Source of the DNA: Zoogloea sp016790385
GTDB lineage: Bacteria; Pseudomonadota; Gammaproteobacteria; Burkholderiales; Rhodocyclaceae
Direction: 5' to 3' (one strand)
Length of the DNA stretch: 64,000 nucleotides
Assembly (NCBI RefSeq): GCF_041916735.1
Contig: NZ_JAYRYY010000001.1
Shown here: positions 8,101 to 15,149 of the stretch, in pieces
Position numbering within the stretch: the stretch's first letter is position 1
Layout of the letters: every line of letters begins with the position of its first letter
Translations under genes and position numbers: made by a program
The notes under the pieces: generated by a model
Database searches by the model: none
Told to the model about the DNA's origin: nothing
The model's input: only the letters and a program-made list of their open reading frames with translations

Positions 8101-8553
8101 ATGCGACGCGAGACTGCTTACAAGCTGGCTGGACGCAAGCATGGGAGTCATCATCAGGCGGGCGCGGGTATCGCGAAGACCCGCGAGATTCGCTTCAAAC
8201 CCTATCCGTCCGGCCAGATTCATCAGGCCAGACGTTCGCTTGCAGCCCTCAGGGGGGTTCAGGTCGAACAAGGGCATCACGATCTTGTGCTCGTGGTCCA
8301 TTACAACGTTCTCGATTACACCCTTGAGCTTCTCGAGGAAGCGCTCGTCAATGCGGGTTTTCAGCTTGAGCGCCCATTGCTCGTGCGTCTCCACCGTGCC
8401 CTGATCTACTACGTGGAAGAAACGCAGGTGCACAACCTGCGTTCTCCGGAACGCCTGATCAAGCAGTCCCACGAGGTCTATATCAGCGCCTACGCGGCCC
8501 ATCCCCACGGAGATCATGACGACACTCCGCCGGATCTGCGAGAGTTCAAGTAA
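8101..8553 (+). CDS. Conserved protein of unknown function
   Basis: A ~150-residue soluble protein that I do not place in a named family. Features seen: a basic N-terminus, an LVVHYNV strand, an YTLELLEEAL helix, and a C-terminal HPHGDHDDTPPDLREFK rich in His and Asp. The pattern looks like a small ferredoxin-fold (heavy-metal-associated-like) protein of betaproteobacteria. It sits 22 bases downstream of the S41 protease and 52 bases upstream of a MoeB/ThiF protein, in the same direction. AAGGGG precedes the ATG at 8101; a GTG at 8095 is an alternative. Codon position bias and the well-formed context support a real gene. Confidence 0.7.
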   Translation: MRRETAYKLAGRKHGSHHQAGAGIAKTREIRFKPYPSGQIHQARRSLAALRGVQVEQGHHDLVLVVHYNVLDYTLELLEEALVNAGFQLERPLLVRLHRALIYYVEETQVHNLRSPERLIKQSHEVYISAYAAHPHGDHDDTPPDLREFK

Positions 8554-8605
8554 GGCCCTGTATCACTGGTGCCTTCATGGCACCTCAATTCTGTTTTCAA
8601 TCTCC

Positions 8606-9361
8606 ATGAACGACGATCAGCTTCTGCGGTATTCCCGGCACATTCTTCTACCGCAGATCGGCATCGAGGGCCAGGAGGCGATCGTTGCGTCCCGGGTGCT
8701 GGTGGTGGGGGCAGGAGGGCTGGGTTCCCCTGCCGCTTTGTATCTGGCTGCGGCAGGCGTGGGTACGCTGGTTCTTGCGGATGGCGATACGGTGGATCTC
8801 ACCAATCTTCAGCGGCAGATACTCCACACTCAGGACGGCGTGGGGCGCTTGAAGGTTGAGTCGGGGCGTGACAGCCTGTGGCGCCTCAACCCCGAAACGA
8901 AGGTCGTGCCACTGTCCATCAGACTCGAAGGCGCCGCGCTGGAAGAGGAGGTTGGGCTCGCCGACGTGGTGCTCGATTGCTCCGACAATTTTGCCACGCG
9001 CCATGCCATTAACCGCGCGTGTGTGTTGTCAGGCAAGCCCCTGGTGTCGGGAGCGGCAGTGCGCTTCGATGGGCAGGTCTCAGTCTTTGATTTGCGCCGT
9101 GATGACAGCCCCTGCTATCACTGCCTGTTTCCGGAAGGCGAGGATGTGGAAGAGGTGCGTTGCGCCGTGATGGGGGTATTTGCACCTATCACGGGCATCG
9201 TCGGTACCGTCCAGGCTGCCGAGGCGCTCAAACTGTTGATTGGTTGTGGTGAGACACTCACCGGCCGCCTGCTTCTGCTTGATGCATTGGGCATGGACTG
9301 GCGGACGATCCGCCTTGGGCGTGATCCGGCTTGCCCGGTGTGTCAGTCACGTAGCGCTTGA
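8606..9361 (+). CDS. moeB: MoeB/ThiF-type E1-like adenylyltransferase
   Basis: A 251-residue member of the HesA/MoeB/ThiF family, which adenylates the C-terminal glycine of a sulfur-carrier protein (MoaD or ThiS). Seen: the nucleotide loop VVGAGGLGSPAA near residue 31, the conserved NLQRQILH, the DCSDNFATR segment, and four zinc-type cysteines in two pairs (CYHC and CPVC). A cysteine occurs in EEVRCAVMGVF. Sequence alone does not separate MoeB from ThiF. The start is ATG 8606 (MNDDQLLRYSRHILL), the family norm. Its 3' end overlaps the end of the convergent desaturase-like gene by 15 bases. Confidence 0.9.
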   Translation: MNDDQLLRYSRHILLPQIGIEGQEAIVASRVLVVGAGGLGSPAALYLAAAGVGTLVLADGDTVDLTNLQRQILHTQDGVGRLKVESGRDSLWRLNPETKVVPLSIRLEGAALEEEVGLADVVLDCSDNFATRHAINRACVLSGKPLVSGAAVRFDGQVSVFDLRRDDSPCYHCLFPEGEDVEEVRCAVMGVFAPITGIVGTVQAAEALKLLIGCGETLTGRLLLLDALGMDWRTIRLGRDPACPVCQSRSA

Positions 9362-10327
9362 CCCGGGCCTTCGGCCAGCCAGGGCCCGCCACATCAGGAT
9401 CAGCCCCAGCTTCTGCTGGCCCCAGAAGTCGTTTCGGGCCGTGATCGCCTCTGGCGTGTCTTCATGTATCCCCGTGGCGGGCAATCCCGCACCCAGGTAC
9501 AGGGTGCCGAACAGCGCATCCCAGAACGGGAAAAGGATTGCGAAATTGCAACCATACCGATAGCGCTTGCCCTCCGGCAGGTCGATGGCGTGGTGCCAGC
9601 GATGGTAGCGGGGGCCTACGATTAAGTACTCGCCCCAGCGCCCGAAGCCTAGCCTTGTGTTGGCATGGGACAGATTCTCCACTAGGCGGAGGGTAAGCAG
9701 CAGGCCGATGAAGTGGCCGGGGGGGACTCCGATCAGGAGGGACAGGCCGGCAAACCACACGCCTCCGATCAGATCGTCGAGCAGATGGTTGCGGGAGTCG
9801 GTCCAGAATGACATCTGGCGTTGGGAGTGATGTATTCCGTGGAGTGCCCACCACCAGCTGATGGTGTGGGACAGGCGGTGTCGCCAGTACTCGGAAAAAT
9901 CCAGGATCAGCAGGTAGATCAGGAAGCTTGCCAAGGGGTGGGTGTCGAGCCCCGGCAACCAATCCTCAAGCTGCCGTGGAATCACGTCGTGAAAACGCAG
10001 CCAGCCGTCCAGAGCCATGAACGCGGGTGCCAGCAGGGCGAACACGACAACGGGGATGATTCCCAGTCGGTTGAGCAGGGTATACATCACGTCCACCCGC
10101 ACGGCCTTTCGGCCGCTCCATCGCTCCGCAGGCCAGAACGCTTCGAGGGGGCGCAAGATCGTGTAGGCAATGCCCAGTTCGAGAACCCCCATGAGAACGA
10201 ACTCGATCCCCTCGAAGCCCATCTCCACATATCCGGCAAGGCCCAGGGCGAACAGCGCGGGCTGGACCAGTCGGTCGAACAGCCAGCCCTGCGTATTGAC
10301 GAACAAGTCGGTGAGAAAAGCGTTCAT
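9347..10327 (-). CDS. Fatty acid hydroxylase/sterol desaturase family membrane enzyme
   Basis: A 326-residue integral membrane protein with several hydrophobic segments and the di-iron histidine clusters of the family: HRLSH (after EYWR), HGIHH and HRWHH. Such enzymes are oxygen-dependent hydroxylases or desaturases acting on lipids; the substrate is unknown. The ATG at 10327 overlaps the stop of the upstream deacetylase gene (ATGA). It is the third gene of an operon with a beta-propeller protein and a polysaccharide deacetylase, which suggests action on an envelope lipid or lipid-linked glycan (inference). A much longer frame upstream is antisense-compatible read-through inside the deacetylase gene. 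Confidence 0.85.
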   Translation of the reverse strand: MNAFLTDLFVNTQGWLFDRLVQPALFALGLAGYVEMGFEGIEFVLMGVLELGIAYTILRPLEAFWPAERWSGRKAVRVDVMYTLLNRLGIIPVVVFALLAPAFMALDGWLRFHDVIPRQLEDWLPGLDTHPLASFLIYLLILDFSEYWRHRLSHTISWWWALHGIHHSQRQMSFWTDSRNHLLDDLIGGVWFAGLSLLIGVPPGHFIGLLLTLRLVENLSHANTRLGFGRWGEYLIVGPRYHRWHHAIDLPEGKRYRYGCNFAILFPFWDALFGTLYLGAGLPATGIHEDTPEAITARNDFWGQQKLGLILMWRALAGRRPGSSAT

Positions 10328-11064
10328 GGGGCGCTCAGGGGGGCGAAGCACAAGCCGCGGGCCTTGAGGCCGGCGATGAGGGGGTCGAGCATCGGGGCGA
10401 AGGGGTCCTGCCGGGACCAGATGCCCAGGTGGGCCATCAGGATGTCCCCATCCTTGATACGTTTCAGGGCATTTTCGAGAAGCATCGAATTGGGATGGGT
10501 TTGGGAGGGAAGCTCGTCCCCAAGAAAACCAGCAGCCGACCAATGGACATGACGATAGCCGCAGGTCTCGGCCGCTCTGCGGGTGAGGGGGGTGGTACGG
10601 CCGCCGGGGGCACGCCACAGTGGGTCAAGGGGGCGTCCGGTAAGTGCTTCAAAGCGCGTGTCGGGTGCCTTCAGCTCCGCGCAGATCTGCTCCGCGTCCA
10701 GTCGTACCACGCTGCCATCCATGAGTCGGTAGGAGACGCGACCGTCGGGACCATCCTGGCGGAAGCTGCCATGACGCCAGGTGTGGCTGCCAAAGGCGTG
10801 ACCTTCGGCTACGCGCGCCCTCCAGTAGTCTCCCCATGCCGGGTCCAGGGCCTGATCGCCGCGCTGGGTCCGTTCCTGAGCGACAAAGAAGGTTGCCTTG
10901 ACCTGATGTTTGCCTAGTATCGCTGCAATGGCTTCGGCATGCCGCATGTTGCCGGTATCGAGGGTCAGATACACGGTTCCATGGCAAATCGGCGGCGTAG
11001 CGCCATGGGCAAGACTGCCGGCGCACGCGACCAACACGGGCAGGATGAGGTGGATCTTTTTCAT
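10324..11064 (-). CDS. Exported polysaccharide deacetylase (NodB) family protein with atypical motif 1
   Basis: A 246-residue protein with a signal peptide (MKKIHLILPVLVACAGSLAHG). The NodB fold is supported by YLTLDTG near residue 35, KATFFVAQE, the zinc-type HTWRH motif, LWRAPGG and HVHWSAAG, and the terminal GDILMAHLG. In typical members motif 1 is TFDDG, where the second Asp binds metal; here the position is Thr (LDTG), so activity may be altered. The substrate is unknown. The start at 11064 is set by the signal peptide and by overlap with the beta-propeller stop. Second gene of the three-gene operon. Confidence 0.83.
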   Translation of the reverse strand: MKKIHLILPVLVACAGSLAHGATPPICHGTVYLTLDTGNMRHAEAIAAILGKHQVKATFFVAQERTQRGDQALDPAWGDYWRARVAEGHAFGSHTWRHGSFRQDGPDGRVSYRLMDGSVVRLDAEQICAELKAPDTRFEALTGRPLDPLWRAPGGRTTPLTRRAAETCGYRHVHWSAAGFLGDELPSQTHPNSMLLENALKRIKDGDILMAHLGIWSRQDPFAPMLDPLIAGLKARGLCFAPLSAP

Positions 11065-12023
11065 TGTCTCGGGGCGTGGCTGATGAAAGACACGCCATGC
11101 GGCGAGCGACCCACCCGTATGGAGTGGGAGAGCTTTTTCTGCTCCAGATTCACGACCTGCACCTTGCGCGCAAATCGGGCGGTCGCCCACAGCTCCTTGC
11201 CATCCTCTCGAATCTCCATATCGTCCGGACCGCCGGGAACGTCGTAGCTCTCGACGACACTCAGATTCTGCATGTCGAGCAGCGAGATGCTGCCGCTGAC
11301 GGTGCGGTTTGACACGAAGACGTGGCGGCCGTCTCCCCGGGGCAGGAAGTTGTGGGCGCCACGGGCGGTGGTGATGCGCTTGACCGTCCGGCGGGCTCGC
11401 CAGTCGATGACCTCCACGTAGTCAGCCCCCATGATGCCCACCAAAAGATAGCGGTCGTCCGGTGTCATGTGGATTCCGGCGGGGGTCGGGCCGACCGGGT
11501 ATCGCCAGGCGGTCTGGCGGCTCTTGAGATCGATGGCCAGGATCTCGTTCGAATCCTGAAGGGTGATGAAGACAAACTGGCTGGCTTTGTCGAACGCCAT
11601 GTGGGAGGGGGTTTTCTCAGCGGGTATCCTGGCGATCAGGCTGAAATCGGCCGCCCGGTAAAGATCCACGCGATCAAGACGCAAGGAGTTGGCCACGAAC
11701 CACGCTTTGTCCGGCGAAAAGCCGATCTGATATGGGTCTGAAATGTTCTTGATACGTTTCTGTTCCGTGCCGGTGCGTGGGTCCAGGAACACAAGTTCGT
11801 TGGAGACTGCGCACGCGACAATGACGGCGCTATCGTCGGGCATGGCCATCAGATGGTGGGGTTCCTTGCAGACGGGGGCGCGGCCGTACTCCTGGTAGGT
11901 ACGGGTATCCACGAAGCTGACACTTTCATCGACCGAGTTAAGGACAATGGCGGTTTCGGCGCGAACTCCAGGGGAGGTTTGGACAAGTACAAAAGCAAGG
12001 AAGGCGATCAGGCGGAGGTGCAT
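11061..12023 (-). CDS. Exported YVTN/YncE-type beta-propeller protein
   Basis: A 320-residue periplasmic protein with a signal peptide (MHLRLIAFLAFVLVQTSPGVRA). It consists of repeated blades of about 42 residues, each with a core such as SVSFVDTRT, ELVFLDPRTG, RVDLYRAAD, YVEVIDWRAR and SISLLDMQN, typical of YVTN/YncE-like seven-blade propellers. Such proteins bind ligands or partners; no catalytic motif is visible. It is the first gene of the operon and overlaps the deacetylase start by four bases. An inverted repeat lies 74-98 bases upstream of its start. Confidence 0.85.
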   Translation of the reverse strand: MHLRLIAFLAFVLVQTSPGVRAETAIVLNSVDESVSFVDTRTYQEYGRAPVCKEPHHLMAMPDDSAVIVACAVSNELVFLDPRTGTEQKRIKNISDPYQIGFSPDKAWFVANSLRLDRVDLYRAADFSLIARIPAEKTPSHMAFDKASQFVFITLQDSNEILAIDLKSRQTAWRYPVGPTPAGIHMTPDDRYLLVGIMGADYVEVIDWRARRTVKRITTARGAHNFLPRGDGRHVFVSNRTVSGSISLLDMQNLSVVESYDVPGGPDDMEIREDGKELWATARFARKVQVVNLEQKKLSHSIRVGRSPHGVSFISHAPRQ

Positions 12024-12096
12024 CGAAGAGGGCGAATTGGTCGTGGGCCTACGTTAACGTCATCCTCGCAACCAGGATGACGCGCCCGCGCCACGT

Positions 12097-12121
12097 ATAT
12101 CAAAGATTTGCAGATTGATAT
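12097..12121. promoter_or_regulatory. Inverted repeat upstream of the beta-propeller operon
   Basis: ATATCAA and TTGATAT form a perfect 7-bp inverted repeat separated by 11 bases. The site lies in the 138-base gap between the beta-propeller gene and ribD, both on the minus strand, in AT-rich DNA that contrasts with its surroundings. Position and symmetry suggest an operator or promoter element of the operon that starts at 12023. The half-site order is the reverse of an FNR/Crp-type TTGAT-N4-ATCAA box, so it is not assigned to that family. Confidence 0.4.
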
Positions 12122-12161
12122 GCGGAAGGGGCGAGACGACGCTGATTTTCGGCGCAGGAAG

Positions 12162-13250
12162 TCACTCGGGCCGCGCGATGATGCGCAGATCGCGGCCGAC
12201 GAGACGCACGTCACGAAAGTTGAGTGAGCGCTTTTCGGTGAGGGAGGTGAGCGCCGGGAGGTTGAAAAGCCCTTGGGCGGCGTCACCCACCAGGGCTGGC
12301 GCGAGATACAGGACCAGTTCGTCGATGCAGCCTTCCCGGAGCAGCGAGCCATTGAGCTTGAATCCGCTCTCCGCAAGCACTTCGTTGAGGCCGCGACGGC
12401 CCAGCTCGTGCATCAAGGCTTGCAGATTCACCTTGCCGTCCTGGTTTGGAAGAATCATGACCTCAGCCCCGCGTCGCTCCAGAGCGGCAATGCGTTCGGC
12501 ATTGTGAATGGCAGCCGCCACAAGGACCGGCCCTCCGTCCAGCAAGCGGGCATTGAGCGGGGTGTCCAGGCGGGAGTCCACAACTACCCGGAGGGGCTGG
12601 CGCTCGGTCGGGATGGCCCTGACGTTGAGTTGCGGGTTGTCGTCGCGGACTGTTCCGATGCCGGTCAGTACCGCACAGGATCGGGCGCGCCAGCGATGGG
12701 CGTCTCGACGGGCGTCATCGCTGGTGATCCACTGGGAGATGCCATTCTCCAGGGCGGTCTTGCCATCCAGGGTGGCGGCAGCCTTGAGACGAAGCCAGGG
12801 GCGCCCCCTGGTCATGCGTGAAATGAATCCGATGTTCAGTTCCCGCGCTTCGGCTTCCTGGACGCCCGAAACGGTACTTATACCGGCCGCCCGCAGGCGG
12901 GCGATGCCGCGCCCCGCAACAAGCGGGTTGGGGTCTTCCATCGCCACCACGACATGCGCCACACCAGCGCTAACGAGCGCATCGGCACAGGGTGGAGTAC
13001 GACCGAAATGGGAGCAGGGTTCCAGCGTTACGTAAGCCGTTGCGCCTCGCGCCCGTTCACCGGCCATTGCAAGGGCATGGACCTCGGCATGGGGGCCGCC
13101 TGCCCGAACGTGCCAGCCCTCACCGACGATCACACCCTCGCGGACGATGACGCAACCGACCCGGGGGTTGGGGGTGGTGGTGAGCAGCCCACGCTCCGCC
13201 AGTTCGAGGGCGCGGGCCATCCACCGGTAGTCGTCGGCGGTGGCGATCAT
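12162..13250 (-). CDS. ribD: Bifunctional riboflavin deaminase/reductase RibD
   Basis: A 362-residue two-domain enzyme catalysing the second and third steps of riboflavin synthesis. The N-terminal deaminase carries NPRVGCVIV, the zinc motifs HAEVHA and PCSHFGRTPPC, and PNPLVAGRG. The C-terminal reductase begins near KAAATLDGKTA and includes TGIGTVRDDNP and the ESGFKLNGSLL segment. The ATG at 13250 gives the normal N-terminus; a longer frame extends into nrdR. It follows nrdR by 10 bases, an arrangement seen in many proteobacteria. No FMN riboswitch is visible upstream. Confidence 0.96.
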   Translation of the reverse strand: MIATADDYRWMARALELAERGLLTTTPNPRVGCVIVREGVIVGEGWHVRAGGPHAEVHALAMAGERARGATAYVTLEPCSHFGRTPPCADALVSAGVAHVVVAMEDPNPLVAGRGIARLRAAGISTVSGVQEAEARELNIGFISRMTRGRPWLRLKAAATLDGKTALENGISQWITSDDARRDAHRWRARSCAVLTGIGTVRDDNPQLNVRAIPTERQPLRVVVDSRLDTPLNARLLDGGPVLVAAAIHNAERIAALERRGAEVMILPNQDGKVNLQALMHELGRRGLNEVLAESGFKLNGSLLREGCIDELVLYLAPALVGDAAQGLFNLPALTSLTEKRSLNFRDVRLVGRDLRIIARPE

Positions 13251-13260
13251 TGGAAAACCC

Positions 13261-13740
13261 TCAGGAGGTTTTGGGGGGGCGGCCGCGGGGGCGGGTGCTG
13301 ACTTCCCGGATGACCTCCGAAAACTCATCCACATCCTCGAAGGCGCGATAGACCGACGCAAAACGGATGTAGGCCACCTTGTCGAGCTTCTTCAGCTCCC
13401 GCATCACCAGCTCTCCGATGCGCTCGGAAGGAATCTCGCGCTCACCCGAGGAGAGCAGCTTGGCTTCGATGCGGTCAACGGCAGCTTCGACACTCTCGGC
13501 CATGACCGGCCGCTTGCGTAGTGCAAGACTCAGGCTTCCGAGCAGCTTGTCGCGGCTGTACTCGGTACGGCTGCCATTTTTCTTGACCACCTGCGGCATC
13601 TTCAGATCGATGCGCTCGTAGGTGGTGAAGCGTTTGTCACAGGAAAGACAGCGCCGGCGGCGCCGCACAATGTCACCGTCCTCGTTCTCACGGGTGTCGG
13701 TGACCTGCGTGTTCTCGGCGCCGCAGAAGGGACAATGCAT
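13261..13740 (-). CDS. nrdR: Transcriptional repressor NrdR
   Basis: A 159-residue repressor of ribonucleotide reductase genes. The zinc ribbon is complete (MHCPFCG at the start, RRRRCLSCDKRFTTYE near residues 28-43) and the ATP-cone domain follows (VVKKNGSR...REIPSERIGELVM). Length and composition are standard. It lies 31 bases downstream of glyA and 10 bases upstream of ribD, so the three are probably one transcript (glyA-nrdR-ribD). Confidence 0.97.
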   Translation of the reverse strand: MHCPFCGAENTQVTDTRENEDGDIVRRRRRCLSCDKRFTTYERIDLKMPQVVKKNGSRTEYSRDKLLGSLSLALRKRPVMAESVEAAVDRIEAKLLSSGEREIPSERIGELVMRELKKLDKVAYIRFASVYRAFEDVDEFSEVIREVSTRPRGRPPKTS

Positions 13741-13771
13741 GGGCTAGTGCGCCTGCCTGCCGGTGAGCGAT

Positions 13772-15022
13772 TTACGCCACGTAAACCGGGAACTTGCGAC
13801 ACAGCTCGGCAACCTTGGCGCGCACGTTCTCGGTGGTGGCTTCGTCATTCGGCTTGTCGAGCACGTCGGCAATGAGATGCGCGATTCGTTCGGCCTCGAT
13901 CTCGGTGAAACCGCGGGTGGTCATCGCCGGGGAGCCGATACGGATGCCGGAAGTCACGAAGGGCTTCTGGGGGTCGTTCGGAATCGAGTTCTTGTTGACG
14001 GTGATGTGGGCGCGGCCCAATGCGGCTTCGGCCTCCTTGCCGGTGATGTTCTTGGATTGGAGGTCCACCAGGAACACATGGCTCTCGGTGCGGCCTGAAA
14101 CGATGCGCAGGCCACGCTCAGCACCCAGCACGCGGGCCATCACACGGGCATTGGCGATGACCTGCTCCTGGTAGCGTCTGAAGGACGGCTCGGCGGCTTC
14201 CTTGAAGGCCACGGCCTTGGCGGCGATGACGTGCATCAGCGGACCGCCCTGGAGACCCGGGAAAATGGCGGAGTTGAGAGCCTTCTCGTGTTCGGCTTTC
14301 ATCAGGATGATGCCGCCACGGGGGCCACGCAGCGTCTTGTGGGTGGTGGAGGTGACCACGTCGGCGTGAGGCACCGGGTTGGGGTAGTAGCCAGCTGCAA
14401 TCAGACCGGCGTAATGGGCCATATCGACCCAGAAGATGGCGCCAATTTCCTTGGCGATCTTTGCAAAACGCTCGAAATCGATACGCAGCGCGTAGGCGGA
14501 CGCACCTGCGATGATGATGCGTGGCTTGTGCTCGCGGGCCAGCGCCTCCATCTTGTCGTAATCGATCTCTTCCTGCTCGTTGAGGCCGTAGGCAACAACG
14601 TTGAACCATTTACCCGACATGTTGAGGGGCATGCCGTGGGTCAGGTGACCGCCTTCGGCGAGGCTCATACCCATGATGGTGTCGCCGGGCTTGGCAAATG
14701 CCATCAGCACGGCCTGATTGGCCTGGGAGCCGGAATTGGGCTGGACGTTGGCGGCCTCGGCGCCGAAGAGCGCTTTGAGGCGGTCGATGGCCAGCTGCTC
14801 GGCCAGGTCGACGAATTCGCAACCACCGTAATACCGCTTGCCAGGATAACCTTCCGCGTACTTGTTGGTGAGCTGGGAGCCCTGGGCTTCCATGACAGCT
14901 GCACTGACGTAGTTCTCGGACGCGATCAGTTCGATGTGATCTTCCTGACGGCGGTTTTCGGCCTCAATGGCTTGCCAGAGTTCGGGGTCGACCTTGGCGA
15001 GGGTATTTTGCTTGGAAAACAT
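13772..15022 (-). CDS. glyA: Serine hydroxymethyltransferase GlyA
   Basis: A 416-residue PLP enzyme interconverting serine and glycine with tetrahydrofolate. The PLP lysine lies in VVTSTTHKTLRGPRGG (the K of THKTL), and the family segments LIASENYVS, YAEGYPGKRYYGGCE and GVRIGSPAxTTRGF-type (here SGIRIGSPAMTTRGF) are present. ATG 15022 (MFSKQNTLAK) is the usual start; an upstream in-frame ATG adds eight unlikely residues. No glycine riboswitch fits in the short upstream gap. Confidence 0.97.
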   Translation of the reverse strand: MFSKQNTLAKVDPELWQAIEAENRRQEDHIELIASENYVSAAVMEAQGSQLTNKYAEGYPGKRYYGGCEFVDLAEQLAIDRLKALFGAEAANVQPNSGSQANQAVLMAFAKPGDTIMGMSLAEGGHLTHGMPLNMSGKWFNVVAYGLNEQEEIDYDKMEALAREHKPRIIIAGASAYALRIDFERFAKIAKEIGAIFWVDMAHYAGLIAAGYYPNPVPHADVVTSTTHKTLRGPRGGIILMKAEHEKALNSAIFPGLQGGPLMHVIAAKAVAFKEAAEPSFRRYQEQVIANARVMARVLGAERGLRIVSGRTESHVFLVDLQSKNITGKEAEAALGRAHITVNKNSIPNDPQKPFVTSGIRIGSPAMTTRGFTEIEAERIAHLIADVLDKPNDEATTENVRAKVAELCRKFPVYVA

Positions 15023-15110
15023 GGTGATCCAGGGGGCTTGAGTCAAAACAGGAGTTTAACACGGCCCTTCCTGCTTGCCGAAAGCCCGTGTTCCAATGCA
15101 ACGCGGGCCA

Positions 15111-15129
15111 GCCCCTCTGAGGGAGGGGC
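15111..15129. other. Hairpin between glyA and the chemoreceptor gene
   Basis: GCCCCTC and GAGGGGC form a perfect 7-bp stem with a TGAGG loop, 21 bases beyond the chemoreceptor stop. On the minus strand there is no T-run after it, so it is at best a weak or Rho-assisted terminator for the chemoreceptor gene. Confidence 0.35.
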
Positions 15130-15149
15130 CACCAGGAGCCGGTCTTGTT

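Noticed and set aside
12097..12121. FNR/Crp-type box
   Set aside because: The half-sites are in the opposite order and spacing to TTGAT-N4-ATCAA.
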